DNA from: Aquirhabdus parva
Lineage (GTDB): Bacteria; Pseudomonadota; Gammaproteobacteria; Pseudomonadales; Moraxellaceae
DNA: 64,000 nt
Assembly (NCBI RefSeq): GCF_003351745.1
Contig: NZ_CP031222.1
Coordinates: 788,207 to 852,206 of the forward strand
Direction: 5' to 3'
The position numbers and the translations under genes are program-made. Shown piece by piece: positions 27,081 through 37,209 of this stretch. The notes under the pieces were generated by a model, which had not been told where the DNA came from, did not search any database, and was given only the letters and a program-made list of their open reading frames with translations. Every line of letters starts with the position of its first letter. The first letter of the stretch is position 1.

Positions 27081-28124
27081 ATGGATTTATTCAAACAACG
27101 CGACATGCTACAGACGAGCTTAGCGGCAACGTATGCCAGCTATATGCTGCGTTTAGCGGAAAGTCGCGGTATAGAAGCTGAGCAATTGCTGGCCCATACC
27201 GATCTTATAGCCAGCACCCTATTGCAGCCTCAAGCGCGTATTTTTGCTTGGCAACAGGCAATCATTGTTCATAACCTGCTTAAACTCACCAATGATCCGA
27301 GTCTGGCGATTGAAATTGGCTTGCGGAGTAATCTCACTAAAGCGGGTTTTATTGGTTACGGTCTCATGAGCTGTGCAACACTCAGAGATGCGATTGAACT
27401 CGGCCGACGTTTTTTGCCGACTCAAGTGCCCTTTTTTAAACTCAGATTTGATGTCGAAAATGAAATGGCTGTTGTTACCGTGGAGGAGGCATTTCCGCTA
27501 TGGCATTTTCGGACTTTTGCAATCGAGAACTTCTTGATTGAAGTTTCTGAAATTTTCCGTTCTTTGCTTGTCGGTCAATATACGCCAGGGAAATATCAAC
27601 AGCTCCAGCTTTATTTTGATTATCCAGAGCCCGACTACTTTGCGGCCTATAAGGATCGTCTACCTAAACTTTATTTTAATCAAGCTGCCAATCAATTTCG
27701 CTTCTCGGCACGCATGCTGGATCAACCCATTAGTACGGCTAATCCTGCGATGGCGCAGTTAGTGATCAGTCAAGGCGAGTCTGAGCTTGCGCGATTAGGC
27801 TTGACTGAAAACTGGCTGGATCGTGTCCGTGCTTTGCTTGAGTGTCAAGCCGGGCAGTACCCTGACTTACCCAGCATTGCTGTTCAATTGCATCTGTCTG
27901 AAAGAACGTTCAAACGGAAACTTGCTGAGCAGAACTTAAGTTTTTCTGAATTGCTAGAAACGGTGATGCTACGTGATGCTTACGCTTTGCTTCAAAATTC
28001 GATGTTGAGTATTGATGAGGTTTCCCAACGTCTGGGCTATCAGGATCGCTCTAATTTTACCCGTGCATTCAAGCGTTGGACAGGACAGACACCAAGTGAG
28101 TATCGAACGACATTATCCGCGTAA
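27081..28124 (+). CDS. AraC-family transcriptional regulator
   Basis: About 347 residues from ATG 27081 (frame open from TTG 27066; neither has a clear SD). N-terminal sensing domain of the type shared with OruR/ArgR-like and VirS-like regulators (GFIGYGLMSCATLRDAIELG, FFKLRF). C-terminal double helix-turn-helix: LPSIAVQLHLSERTFKRKLA and SIDEVSQRLGYQDRSNFTRA, then FKRWTGQTPSEYR, the AraC signature. It precedes a desaturase gene on the same strand by 114 nt, and such regulator-desaturase neighbours suggest it controls the desaturase; the symporter gene on its other side is a second candidate. Confidence 0.88.
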   Translation: MDLFKQRDMLQTSLAATYASYMLRLAESRGIEAEQLLAHTDLIASTLLQPQARIFAWQQAIIVHNLLKLTNDPSLAIEIGLRSNLTKAGFIGYGLMSCATLRDAIELGRRFLPTQVPFFKLRFDVENEMAVVTVEEAFPLWHFRTFAIENFLIEVSEIFRSLLVGQYTPGKYQQLQLYFDYPEPDYFAAYKDRLPKLYFNQAANQFRFSARMLDQPISTANPAMAQLVISQGESELARLGLTENWLDRVRALLECQAGQYPDLPSIAVQLHLSERTFKRKLAEQNLSFSELLETVMLRDAYALLQNSMLSIDEVSQRLGYQDRSNFTRAFKRWTGQTPSEYRTTLSA

Positions 28125-28238
28125 TCTGTGAATCCATTGGCCCAAAATGACACATAGATTGGCACAGGCTCCTCTCACGTGCATTTAGATCTCGGATTAA
28201 ATTAGTCACTATCAACCCATCCTTGCGGAGAGTGTGTA

Positions 28239-29297
28239 GTGACTTCCAACATGTCAGTTATGACTGAACAAGCAAAAATTCAAAAAGTCCGTACCATCGT
28301 GATGCAAGCAGGCGTAGACCTCCGCGTGCGTTACCCAATTCTTTATCGTCAGAATGCTATTGGTGCCAGCATTTTAGCTTTTGCACTGCTGGGTATGCTG
28401 GGGAGTGCATGGCTCTACTCTCAATCGTTGATCCCGTTTTGGATTTGTATTCCAGTGATTGCAATCTTTGCGTCCCTAACTCACGAGCTTGAGCATGATT
28501 TAATTCACTATATGTATTTTAAGCAAACCCCTTGGGCACATAATGTGATGATGGGGCTAGTTTGGCTCGCAAGACCGAACACGATCAGTCCTTGGACGCG
28601 CCGTCGTATGCATTTGCACCATCACAAATACTCAGGGACGGAACATGATCTTGAGGAGCGTGGGATTAGCAATGGTGAACCGTGGGGGATTCGTCGTTTG
28701 CTGATCATCAGTGATCAATTGATGTCGGTATATCTGCGCCCTTTTCAAATGCATCAGATGGTTGAATTGTTTATTAAAGCCCAACCTGCCGATGAACGTC
28801 GTACCGCGCTGAAAGCCCAATTGATTGGTTTTATTCCATTGAGTTATTTGCACTATGGACTCTTGTATAGCTTTGTCCTGTTTCACGTCGCAGATTGGGT
28901 TGCACCGCACGTTGGCTACAGCTTGATATGGCCAGTATGGCTGGTGAGCAGCATGGCTGTGGTGAACTTTCTGGCAGTCGTCTGGGTGCTGCCAAATTTA
29001 TTGCGATCATTCTGCTTGCAGTTTGTCAGTTCAAATATGCACTACTACGGTGATATCGATCCACGTGATGTGATCAAACAAACTCAGGTGTTAAATCCAT
29101 GGTGGATGATGCCGATGCAATTGTTCTGCTTTAACTTTGGTGGCACACATGCCATTCATCATTTTGTGGTGAAAGAGCCGTTTTATATTCGTCAGCTCAC
29201 CGCGCATAAGGCCTATGGGGTGATGCGTGAGGTTGGTGTGCGCTTCAATGATTTGGGAACTTTTAGAAGAACAAATCGTTGGGGAGAGTATCAATAG
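28239..29297 (+). CDS. Membrane fatty acid desaturase / hydroxylase family protein
   Basis: 352 residues, GTG start 28239 with GCGGAG 8 nt upstream. Three histidine boxes of the membrane di-iron family: HELEHDLIH (82-90), HLHHHKYSGTEHD (125-137) and HAIHH (304-308). Hydrophobic pairs flank boxes 1-2 and lie at ~205-265. This architecture introduces double bonds (or hydroxyls) into acyl chains or related lipids at the cytoplasmic membrane using O2. Regiochemistry and substrate are not readable. Follows the AraC-type regulator and ends at a terminator. Confidence 0.88.
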   Translation: MTSNMSVMTEQAKIQKVRTIVMQAGVDLRVRYPILYRQNAIGASILAFALLGMLGSAWLYSQSLIPFWICIPVIAIFASLTHELEHDLIHYMYFKQTPWAHNVMMGLVWLARPNTISPWTRRRMHLHHHKYSGTEHDLEERGISNGEPWGIRRLLIISDQLMSVYLRPFQMHQMVELFIKAQPADERRTALKAQLIGFIPLSYLHYGLLYSFVLFHVADWVAPHVGYSLIWPVWLVSSMAVVNFLAVVWVLPNLLRSFCLQFVSSNMHYYGDIDPRDVIKQTQVLNPWWMMPMQLFCFNFGGTHAIHHFVVKEPFYIRQLTAHKAYGVMREVGVRFNDLGTFRRTNRWGEYQ

Positions 29298-29652
29298 GGT
29301 TAGGGGATATATCCTTCAATTTAAAACATCGCACATGTTAGAAAACCGTGAATTTGATTCGCGGTTTTTTTATGTCTTGTCAGAGCGTAGAGTCGGCTCA
29401 TAGGGGAGTATTGATCTGATGCGAGTGCTCAGCGCTATCCCTTCAATATTCAAAGCATTATGAATTTCACTTTCTCTTATCTATAAAAACGAAATCTATA
29501 GCAGGAATGCTTGGTGGTCATAACAAGTGATTTCTTTTAATTTTGTAACCCATATTCGTGTCTTATAGCAGTGTGCATCCGGCAAAAAATGTTGATGTGA
29601 GCTTGCTGTTCTTTACGCTTTTGTTTATCAAAATATTAAAAGAGAAGTTTCC
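29298..29652 (+). other. Intergenic region upstream of the sulfonate operon
   Basis: About 355 nt. It starts with the desaturase terminator (29342-29371). The rest is AT-rich and leads to the first ssu gene. The segment around 29480-29540 (ATCTATAAAAACGAAATC, then GGAATGCTTGGTGGTCAT) is the likeliest promoter/activator zone for a CysB/Cbl-type regulator, but no site can be proven by eye. No ORF with support. Confidence 0.45.
29342..29371 (+). terminator. Intrinsic terminator of the desaturase gene
   Basis: Stem AACCGTGAA / TTCGCGGTT (one G-T pair) with a TTTGA loop followed by seven T. Confidence 0.82.
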
Positions 29653-30654
29653 ATGGCCAGCTCTGTGAGTGTTGATCGCGTTCCTCAAATTCATCACCCC
29701 ATCAAAAGTGTATCGGGGTTTAGCAAGTTTATTAGTGCATCGATTGCGGCGACATTGCTGATGGTCACTAGTGTCTCTCATGCCGATATTAATCCAAAAG
29801 AGTTGCGCATCGGTTATCAGAAGTATGGCACTTTGCTACTACTTAAAGCGGATGGCGCATTGGATAAGCGACTTGCACAGCAAGGGATTACAGTGAAGTG
29901 GACCGAATTTCCCGGCGGTCCCCAATTGCTTGAAGGCTTAAATGTCGGTGCGATTGATTATGGCGTAGTCGGTGAAGCCCCGCCGATTTTTGCTCAAGCT
30001 GCGGGTGCACCGATTGTCTATGTTGCCAATGAGCCACCTGCACCAGCGGGTGAAGCGGTGGTTGTGCAAAAGAACTCTACGATCAAGTCCTTTGCTGAAC
30101 TCAAGGGCAAGAAGATTGCGCTGAACAAAGGCTCAAATGTTCACTATCTCCTCGTAAAGTTACTCGAAAAATATGGCATTGCCTATAAAGATATTCAACC
30201 GATTTATCTGGCACCTGCTGATGCGCGTGCTGCATTTGAGCGCGGGGCGGTGGACGCTTGGGTAATCTGGGATCCGTTTCTTGCGGCTGCACAACAGCAG
30301 ATTGGAGCAAAGGTCATTGCTGATGGCAAGAACCTTGTGAATAACACTCAGTTTTATCTGGCATCACGTAGTTATGCCACGGCACGCCCTGATGTACTGA
30401 GTGTGGTACTCGATGAGACCGCAAAGAAAGATATTTGGGTCAGTAAAAATATTAAAGATGCGGCGACAGCACTGTCACCCAGCGTGGGCTTAAGTGCCGA
30501 TATTTTAGAGCTGTCTTTTCAGCGCTCAGGCTTTGGCGTCAAGCCAGTTACTCCAGCGGTTCTTGCTCAACAGCAGCAAATCGCCGATGTATTTTATCAA
30601 CAAAAGCTGATTCCAAAACCACTCAAAGTTGCTGATGCGGCATTGAAAAAATAA
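29653..30654 (+). CDS. Sulfonate ABC transporter substrate-binding protein (first copy)
   Basis: 333 residues, periplasmic binding protein of the SsuA/TauA/NMT1 type. A long basic N-region and a hydrophobic segment ~31-42 ending SVSHADI form the signal peptide. ELRIGYQKYGTLLLLKADGAL and EFPGGPQLLEGLNVGAIDYG are the SsuA-type ligand loops. It shares IQPIYLAPADARAAFERG exactly with the next gene's product, so the two arose by duplication. Binds sulfonates and delivers them to SsuC/SsuB. Start ATG 29653 has AGAGAAG upstream. Copy 1 of 2; 35 nt before copy 2. Confidence 0.9.
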   Translation: MASSVSVDRVPQIHHPIKSVSGFSKFISASIAATLLMVTSVSHADINPKELRIGYQKYGTLLLLKADGALDKRLAQQGITVKWTEFPGGPQLLEGLNVGAIDYGVVGEAPPIFAQAAGAPIVYVANEPPAPAGEAVVVQKNSTIKSFAELKGKKIALNKGSNVHYLLVKLLEKYGIAYKDIQPIYLAPADARAAFERGAVDAWVIWDPFLAAAQQQIGAKVIADGKNLVNNTQFYLASRSYATARPDVLSVVLDETAKKDIWVSKNIKDAATALSPSVGLSADILELSFQRSGFGVKPVTPAVLAQQQQIADVFYQQKLIPKPLKVADAALKK

Positions 30655-30689
30655 AGCGTTTAATCGTACGTATCGATGAAGGATCGAAA

Positions 30690-31688
30690 ATGAACGTCTT
30701 GATCAATGCATTAAATCACATCCGATTGGCATGGCTTGAGCAATCTGCTTATGCCATGAAAGTGGCGGTAGCGGTATTGAGTGTCGGTCTAGTGCATGCT
30801 GCTATCGCAGCAGAATCCGCCCCACCTGAGCTTAGAATCGGGTTTCAGAAATCAGCTGTCAATTTAGTGATCTTAAAGCAACAAGGGGCGCTTGAGAAAG
30901 CGTTTCCACAAACCAAAGTGAAATGGGTGGAGTTTCCTGCGGGGCCGCAGATTTTGGAGGCACTGTCGGTTGGCAGTCTAGAGTTGGGCTTTACAGGTGA
31001 TACGCCACCAGTCTTTGCGCAAGCCGCGGGCAAGCCGTTGTATTACATCGGTAGTGAACCCCCGAAACCTCGTAGTTCTGCGATTTTGGTTTTAGCTGAC
31101 TCAAAGTTGCATAGCCTTAGTGATTTGAAAGGCAAAAAGATTGCTTTTCAAAAGGGCTCTAGTGCCCACTTTTTGGTGATTCGCGCCTTGAAAAAAGCCG
31201 GACTGACATGGGCCGATATTCAACCCATCTACTTAGCCCCTGCGGATGCCCGTGCTGCATTTGAACGTGGCAGTGTTGATGCATGGGCAATCTGGGATCC
31301 GTATTATGCGGCGACGCAAGTCTCGATTAAGGCACGTCCACTTGCGGATGGTCGAGGGCTATCGGACAACAATTCATTCTATCTGGCTTCAAAACCACTG
31401 GTTGAGAAATATCCGCAAAGTATTAAAACGATTTTGAAATCCTTGTCGGTCGCCGATGAGTTTGTTCAAAGCAATCGCTTGGATGCCGTTAAATATATAT
31501 CGAATTTTAGCGGTCTAGATCAGCAGACCGTGACGCTGTTTTTATCAAGGCGTCCACCTTCACCGGCGACCCCAGTTCCTGCAGCACTCATCGCGAATCA
31601 GCAGAGTGTTGCGGACAGCTTTCAAGAGCTCGGGTTAATTCCCGCAAAGATTCAAGTTGCTGATTTAGTCTGGAAACCCACCCATTGA
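30690..31688 (+). CDS. Sulfonate ABC transporter substrate-binding protein (second copy)
   Basis: 332 residues; signal peptide with hydrophobic ~22-38 ending AIAAES. Same fold as the preceding protein: ELRIGFQKSAVNLVILKQQG, EFPAGPQILEALSVGSLELG, then IQPIYLAPADARAAFERG. Ligand-loop residues differ (KYGTLLL versus KSAVNLV; NEPPAPAGEAVV versus SEPPKPRSSAIL), so the two may bind different sulfonates. AAGGA precedes ATG 30690. Followed after 99 nt by ssuD. Which of the two is the orthologue of E. coli SsuA cannot be decided by eye. Confidence 0.9.
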   Translation: MNVLINALNHIRLAWLEQSAYAMKVAVAVLSVGLVHAAIAAESAPPELRIGFQKSAVNLVILKQQGALEKAFPQTKVKWVEFPAGPQILEALSVGSLELGFTGDTPPVFAQAAGKPLYYIGSEPPKPRSSAILVLADSKLHSLSDLKGKKIAFQKGSSAHFLVIRALKKAGLTWADIQPIYLAPADARAAFERGSVDAWAIWDPYYAATQVSIKARPLADGRGLSDNNSFYLASKPLVEKYPQSIKTILKSLSVADEFVQSNRLDAVKYISNFSGLDQQTVTLFLSRRPPSPATPVPAALIANQQSVADSFQELGLIPAKIQVADLVWKPTH

Positions 31689-31787
31689 AGCATTGTTAGT
31701 AAACGTCTTAATGATTTAGATCACTCCATTTATGTTTTACCTGTATCGCAAATTAAAGTTTCAGTCTTGTTGAGAGGAAGATTAAAA

Positions 31788-33032
31788 ATGACCAACAGCA
31801 ATATCGCACAAGACAGTGCTCCCAATGCCTTAAAGATTCTGTGGTTTATCCCAACACATGGCGATAGCCGTTATCTCGGGACGAGTGAAGGCGCACGTGA
31901 GGTCAACCTCAGCTATGTAAAGCAAGTTGCACAAGCAGCCGATACTTTAGGTTACTACGGCGTCCTTTTACCGACAGGGCGCTCATGTGAAGACCCGTGG
32001 GTGGTTGCATCAAGCTTGATTGATGCCACTAAGAATCTTCGTTTCTTGATTGCAGTGCGTCCAGGGCTGACACAGCCCGCACTAGCGGCTCGGATGGCAG
32101 CAACCTTTGATCGTCTGTCCGGTGGTCGTTTGCTGGTCAATCTGGTCACCGGTGGTGACCAGATTGAACTGGAAGGCGACGGGGTATTCTCCAATCATGC
32201 TGATCGCTATGAGGCCTCCGCAGAATTTTTACGCATTTGGCGTGAAATTCTGACTAAGAGCCATAATACGGCTGAAGAAGGTCAGTCTGTTGATTACGAA
32301 GGTAAGCAGCTCTCTGTTAAAGGTGCCAAGCTGATCTATCCGCCTTTACAGCGCCCATATCCACCTATCTATTTTGGTGGTTCATCAGCGGCTGCAAATG
32401 AATTGGCTGCAGAGCAGGTCGATACCTATCTTACATGGGGTGAGCCACCTGCTGCCGTTGCCGAGAAACTGGCACTGGTTCGTGAGCGTGCTGAAGCGCA
32501 TGGCCGTAAAGTCACCTTTGGTATTCGCTTGCATGTTATCGTGCGTGAAACAGAAGAAGAGGCATGGGCCGCAGCAGATCGTTTGATCAGTCGTCTAGAT
32601 GACCAGATCGTTGCCAATGCTCAAGCGGCTTTTGCCAAGATGGACTCCGTAGGCCAGCGTCGTATGGCGGAGCTCAATAATGGCGGTAAAAACCGTAGCC
32701 GTGAAGCCCTCGAGATCAGTCCGAATTTGTGGGCAGGAATCGGTCTTGTGCGCGGTGGGGCAGGAACGGCATTGGTGGGTTCACCGCAGCAAGTCGCCGA
32801 TCGCATCCAAGAATATGCCGCACTGGGTTTAGACCATTTTATTTTCTCTGGCTATCCGCATCTGGAAGAGGCTTATCGCTTTGCTGAGCTGGTTTTTCCA
32901 TTACTGCCGATTGAATTACAACAAAAATTACCTGGTCAGCAGCTGACAGGACCCTTTGGTGAAGTTGTAGCCAATCAATTCGTGCCGAAAGCGAAACCCA
33001 GCACTGAAGTGCCTTTGGTTTCACAAAGTTGA
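31788..33032 (+). CDS. ssuD: FMNH2-dependent alkanesulfonate monooxygenase
   Basis: 414 residues from ATG 31788, with GAGGAAG 7 nt upstream; the frame is open from TTG 31767. Bacterial luciferase-like TIM barrel. [33 protein letters not shown] and [11 protein letters not shown] are SsuD hallmarks, and [22 protein letters not shown] lies in the C-terminal region. It splits alkanesulfonates to aldehyde and sulfite using O2 and reduced FMN. The reductase SsuE that supplies FMNH2 is not encoded in this operon. Confidence 0.95.
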   Translation: MTNSNIAQDSAPNALKILWFIPTHGDSRYLGTSEGAREVNLSYVKQVAQAADTLGYYGVLLPTGRSCEDPWVVASSLIDATKNLRFLIAVRPGLTQPALAARMAATFDRLSGGRLLVNLVTGGDQIELEGDGVFSNHADRYEASAEFLRIWREILTKSHNTAEEGQSVDYEGKQLSVKGAKLIYPPLQRPYPPIYFGGSSAAANELAAEQVDTYLTWGEPPAAVAEKLALVRERAEAHGRKVTFGIRLHVIVRETEEEAWAAADRLISRLDDQIVANAQAAFAKMDSVGQRRMAELNNGGKNRSREALEISPNLWAGIGLVRGGAGTALVGSPQQVADRIQEYAALGLDHFIFSGYPHLEEAYRFAELVFPLLPIELQQKLPGQQLTGPFGEVVANQFVPKAKPSTEVPLVSQS

Positions 33033-33054
33033 TTGATGGCAACAGGGGCTTTAG

Positions 33055-33957
33055 ATGAGTAATGCATTGACACATGATAGTCCTGCACAAGCAGGACAAA
33101 CCGATAAGGTCACTTTGCTAGAAGCCGCGTCTCAAACGGTCGCTTTGGATATTGTCGATTTAAGTACGGTTGCATCTGCAAGACCAAAGCTGATTGTCCG
33201 CGTGCTGAAACGGTTATTACCTTGGGTCGTACCATTTTTGATTCTGGTGGTATGGCAGATCGCTGCACAAACGGGCTGGCTGTCCAGTCGTGTATTACCC
33301 GCACCCCTTGATGTCGCCAAGGCTTTTTATACTTTAAGCGCATCAGGTGAGCTATGGCATCATGTCAGTGTGAGCGCGTGGCGAGCATTGATGGGTTTTG
33401 TGGTTGGCGGCAGTTTAGGTTTGTTTTTTGGTCTACTGACAGGCTCTATCAAACTTGCTGAGACTTTGCTTGATACAACCTTTCAGATGATTCGTAATAT
33501 TCCTGCACTTGCATTGATTCCTCTCGTGATTTTGTGGTTTGGAATTGAAGAAACTGCCAAATTATTTTTGGTTTCGATCGGTGTCTTTTTTCCGATTTAC
33601 ATTAATGCATTTCATGGGATTCGTTCGGTTGATCCAGCATTGATCGAGATGGGGCGCAGTTATGGTCTGAATAATTGGCAGCTCTATCGGCAAATTATTT
33701 TGCCCGGTGCATTGCCCTCAATTCTAGTCGGCGTGCGTTTCTCTTTGGGGCTGGTCTGGGTATTGCTCATTGTCTCAGAAACAATTTCAGCACAGTCAGG
33801 CATTGGCTATATGACCATGAATGCTCGTGAGTTTTTACAAACAGACGTCGTGTTGGTCGGGATTCTGCTCTACGCAATTTTGGGCAAACTGGCAGACGTA
33901 TTTGCACGCTTACTTGAGCGGTATTGGTTGAGGTGGCATCCGGGATATCAGGGCTAA
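33055..33957 (+). CDS. ssuC: Alkanesulfonate ABC transporter permease
   Basis: 300 residues with ~6-7 membrane helices after a ~55-residue cytoplasmic N-terminal region. LPAPLDVAKAFYTL and the EAA-type loop EMGRSYGLNNWQLYRQIILPGALPSILVG (contact with the ATPase) identify a BPD-type permease of the SsuC/TauC group. The extended N terminus is longer than in E. coli SsuC (~263). 22 nt after ssuD, in the usual D-C-B order. Confidence 0.93.
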   Translation: MSNALTHDSPAQAGQTDKVTLLEAASQTVALDIVDLSTVASARPKLIVRVLKRLLPWVVPFLILVVWQIAAQTGWLSSRVLPAPLDVAKAFYTLSASGELWHHVSVSAWRALMGFVVGGSLGLFFGLLTGSIKLAETLLDTTFQMIRNIPALALIPLVILWFGIEETAKLFLVSIGVFFPIYINAFHGIRSVDPALIEMGRSYGLNNWQLYRQIILPGALPSILVGVRFSLGLVWVLLIVSETISAQSGIGYMTMNAREFLQTDVVLVGILLYAILGKLADVFARLLERYWLRWHPGYQG

Positions 33958-34023
33958 GGCTGATAGTGAGGATATCTCTGCTATTTGGGTAATGGAACTT
34001 CGATCATTTTTAGGAGTCTTGTG

Positions 34024-34770
34024 ATGAGTGATGCAACAAGTCAACAACCCGAGGGTATTGCACTAAGTTTGAATGATGTGAGTAAGCAGTATGATCAGCG
34101 TGCTGTGCTGAAGCATATTTCGCTTGAGTTTAAGCCAGGTGAGTTCGTAGCCATTGTTGGTCGCAGTGGTTGCGGTAAAAGTACGCTACTACGCTTGATC
34201 GCGGGTTTGGAACACGGTTCGGGAGAGATTCTCTATGATGGTGCCCCGAGCAAAGGTTTACACCCTGATCTGCGTGTTATGTTTCAGGATTCACGCCTTT
34301 TGCCATGGAAATCCGTGATTGATAATGTTGCGCTGGGTCTTAAAAAAGATCAACGACCCAATGCCGCCAATGTCCTTGCTCAAGTTGGTCTTGCCGATCG
34401 AGCAAGTGAGTGGCCCGCACGTTTATCTGGTGGACAGAAACAGCGTGTCGCATTGGCACGCGCTTTGGTACATCATCCACGCTTGCTGCTTTTGGATGAA
34501 CCGCTCGGGGCACTGGATGCACTTACCCGAATCGATATGCAGGCCTTGATCGAAGCACTGTGGCAGCGTTTAGGGTTTACTGCACTGCTTGTGACGCATG
34601 ATGTGTCTGAGGCCATTGCACTGGCGGATCGTGTACTCTTGATTGAAGATGGGCAGATTACTCTGGATGAGCGCATTGATTTACCGCGCCCGCGCCAACG
34701 TGGCAATATTGCTTTTGCAAGCCTTGAAGATAAAATTCTAGCGCGTGTCTTACAGAAAACAGCTGCATAA
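34024..34770 (+). CDS. ssuB: Alkanesulfonate ABC transporter ATP-binding protein
   Basis: 248 residues from ATG 34024, with AGGAG 7 nt upstream; the frame is open from 33985. Walker [11 protein letters not shown]-loop [11 protein letters not shown], signature LSGGQKQR, Walker B LLLLDEP and switch His in [10 protein letters not shown] are all intact. Energises sulfonate import through SsuC. Last gene of the operon; convergent with elaA, 26 nt between stops. Confidence 0.94.
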   Translation: MSDATSQQPEGIALSLNDVSKQYDQRAVLKHISLEFKPGEFVAIVGRSGCGKSTLLRLIAGLEHGSGEILYDGAPSKGLHPDLRVMFQDSRLLPWKSVIDNVALGLKKDQRPNAANVLAQVGLADRASEWPARLSGGQKQRVALARALVHHPRLLLLDEPLGALDALTRIDMQALIEALWQRLGFTALLVTHDVSEAIALADRVLLIEDGQITLDERIDLPRPRQRGNIAFASLEDKILARVLQKTAA

Positions 34771-34796
34771 CGTGGCGGTATATCCGATATATGGCC

Positions 34797-35285
34797 TCAA
34801 GCCAAATAATTCACTTCTGCGGTTGTTCTGATCATCGCAATATGAGGGATACCATCTTCAAGGTATTCGTCACCCGTCTCGATAAAGCCATAACCCCTAT
34901 AGAATTGAAGCAGATATTTTTGCGCACTGATGTAGAGGGGTGGGTTAGCCCAGAGTTGCTTGTTTGCAATCAGACTTTGTTCAAGAAGTTGGTGGCCTAA
35001 ACCTCTGCCTCGGGCATCGGGTGAAGTCACCACACGACCTATCTTTGCATATTTGATGGCGTTTACAGATTCGGGGAGAAGACTGGGCGCCATCAAGCGC
35101 AGATAAGCAACAAGCTGATGGTTTTGATACCCAAGTAAGTGATAGGTTTTATCATCACGATCAATGCCATCGATATCCTGATACGCACAATGCTGCTCGA
35201 CCACAAAAACCTGTGCACGCAGTGCTAACAGCTCATATAACTGATCTGTTGATAGTGCTTTGAATGCCAGAAGCTGCCATGTCAT
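34797..35285 (-). CDS. elaA: ElaA-family GNAT acetyltransferase
   Basis: 162 residues from ATG 35285 (MTWQLLAFKAL), aligned with E. coli ElaA; the frame is open to 35336. YELLALRAQVFVVEQHCAYQDIDG and the acetyl-CoA binding segment GRVVTSPDARGRGLGHQLLE (Q/RxxGxG/A motif) are present, then QKYLLQFYRGYGF and EDGIPHIAM. ElaA is a GNAT N-acyltransferase with no settled substrate. No clear SD for either start. Monocistronic. Confidence 0.88.
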   Translation of the reverse strand: MTWQLLAFKALSTDQLYELLALRAQVFVVEQHCAYQDIDGIDRDDKTYHLLGYQNHQLVAYLRLMAPSLLPESVNAIKYAKIGRVVTSPDARGRGLGHQLLEQSLIANKQLWANPPLYISAQKYLLQFYRGYGFIETGDEYLEDGIPHIAMIRTTAEVNYLA

Positions 35286-35581
35286 TGGGGATGTCACGCT
35301 GATCTGATTCAAAATAAGCTCCGCTATTGGTTTCATACAGCATCGTTGATGATCAACAGCCTGTTTTTAGCATTGAATCACATACCGAAGCGATACGCTT
35401 ATCTTAACGAATACATGCCATCCGTAATCAAATTTTTGTATAATCGTCGCAGCCGAAAAACCATTGATTCAAAAATGGTCACGTCACGCCATTCTCGGCG
35501 CACCTATAATCGACGATTATGGGCTTGCGCTCACTATTCCAACCGATGATGTTTACCATCTCACCGCTAAACGAGGAAAAT

Positions 35582-36973
35582 ATGAGTACACGTATAGAAA
35601 CCGATACTATGGGCGCGCTTGACGTCGAAAACAGTCGCTATTGGGGTGCACAAACCCAGCGTAGTATTCAGAACTTCCCCATTGGCGTAGATCGTTTTAA
35701 ATTTACCCGTCCGATGATTCGCAGCCTCGGTATTCTGAAAAAAGGTGCTGCAGAAGCCAACCGTGATTTAGGTCAGATTCCTGCGAATATCGCAGACTTG
35801 ATCATCCAAGCAGCGGATGAAGTGATTGCAGGTAAGCTGGATGCGCATTTCCCACTGGTAGTATTCCAAACTGGTTCGGGCACTCAAAGCAATATGAACT
35901 CAAACGAAGTGATCTCAAACCGCGCAATTGAGATCGCTGGTGGCGTATTGGGTAGCAAAACCCCCGTTCACCCGAACGATCACGTCAATCGTGGTCAATC
36001 GAGTAACGATACCTTCCCAACTGCAATGCACATTGCCGTTGTACTTGAGTTGAATGAAAGACTATTTCCAAGTGTAAAAGTCCTACGGGACACCTTGGCT
36101 GCAAAATCAGAAGCCTACAAAGATCTGGTGAAAGTTGGTCGTACCCATTTACAAGATGCCACACCAATTACCTTGGGCCAAGAGATAGGCGGTTGGGTTG
36201 CACAGATTGATTACTGCGTGGCTGAAGTGCGTCATGCATTGGTTGGTTTGTATGAACTGGCAATCGGTGGTACTGCGGTCGGTACAGGTCTCAATGCCCA
36301 TCCTAAATTTGGTGCATTGGCTGCTGAATACTATGAAAAAGAAACTGGTTTTCCGTTTAAGAGTGCCGCCAATAAATTTGCAGCACTGAGTGCGCATGAT
36401 GCATTGGTACAAACCAGTGCGAGTTTGCGTACTTTAGCGGGTGCCTTGATGAAGATGGCAAACGATGTACGTTGGTTAGCCAGTGGTCCACGTAATGGTA
36501 TTGGCGAGTTAAACATTCCTGAAAATGAACCAGGCAGCAGTATCATGCCGGGTAAAGTCAATCCAACTCAAAGCGAAGCCATGACCATGGTTGCCGTACA
36601 AGTGTTTGGTAATGATGCCTCTGTTGCATTCGCGGGCAGCCAAGGTAACTTCCAGCTCAATGTGTTCAAGCCAGTCATGGTACATAACGTGCTTGAAAGC
36701 ATCCAATTGATTTCTGACTCTTGTTTGGCTTTCAACGATAACTGTGCTGTGGGTATCGAACCGAATCTGCCAAAAATCGAAGAAAATCTTGCCAAGAACC
36801 TCATGCAAGTCACTGCACTTAATCCACATATCGGTTATGACAAAGCAGCTGCGATTGCCAAGAAAGCGCATAAAGAAGGCACTAGCTTGAAAGAAGCGGC
36901 TTTGGCACTCGGGTATGTGACCGAAGCGGAGTTTGCACAATGGGTTGTGCCGCTGGATATGACACACTCTTAA
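35582..36973 (+). CDS. fumC: Class II fumarate hydratase
   Basis: 463 residues from ATG 35582, with GAGGA upstream; the frame is open from 35519, but the extra residues are not conserved. Fumarase C motifs: [35 protein letters not shown], and [15 protein letters not shown] (the fumarate lyase signature, with the mobile Ser loop). Interconverts fumarate and malate; FumC is oxygen-stable and iron-independent. A strong terminator follows. Its neighbours are unrelated, so it is probably its own unit. Confidence 0.96.
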   Translation: MSTRIETDTMGALDVENSRYWGAQTQRSIQNFPIGVDRFKFTRPMIRSLGILKKGAAEANRDLGQIPANIADLIIQAADEVIAGKLDAHFPLVVFQTGSGTQSNMNSNEVISNRAIEIAGGVLGSKTPVHPNDHVNRGQSSNDTFPTAMHIAVVLELNERLFPSVKVLRDTLAAKSEAYKDLVKVGRTHLQDATPITLGQEIGGWVAQIDYCVAEVRHALVGLYELAIGGTAVGTGLNAHPKFGALAAEYYEKETGFPFKSAANKFAALSAHDALVQTSASLRTLAGALMKMANDVRWLASGPRNGIGELNIPENEPGSSIMPGKVNPTQSEAMTMVAVQVFGNDASVAFAGSQGNFQLNVFKPVMVHNVLESIQLISDSCLAFNDNCAVGIEPNLPKIEENLAKNLMQVTALNPHIGYDKAAAIAKKAHKEGTSLKEAALALGYVTEAEFAQWVVPLDMTHS

Positions 36974-37032
36974 GTTTGAGCCATCTCTTTCAATCGATGA
37001 CAAAAGTCGATTGAGGTAGTCATGAGAAAATC

Positions 37033-37066
37033 AAAAAGCTTACTTATTTATAGGTAAGCTTTTTTT
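37033..37066 (+). terminator. Intrinsic terminator of fumC
   Basis: AAGCTTAC / GTAAGCTT stem (37036-37043 with 37054-37061), loop of 10, flanked by A-run and seven T. The ~308-nt gap between fumC and the pirin gene holds this terminator, the palindrome at 37210 and nothing else I can name. Confidence 0.85.
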
Positions 37067-37209
37067 ATATGAATGTCTTCTACAACTTGCTGTTCTACCC
37101 TTAGAACACACCGTACTTTTCATGGAGACTTATTTTGCTCAAATAAACGATACAATTTAGCCCATCTTATGAAGAATAAATGTCGATAAGATCAGAGATC
37201 AATAGCATC

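Noticed and set aside
29653-31688. Tandem SsuA genes as an assembly duplication
   Set aside because: The two sequences diverge clearly in signal peptide and ligand loops; they are real paralogues.
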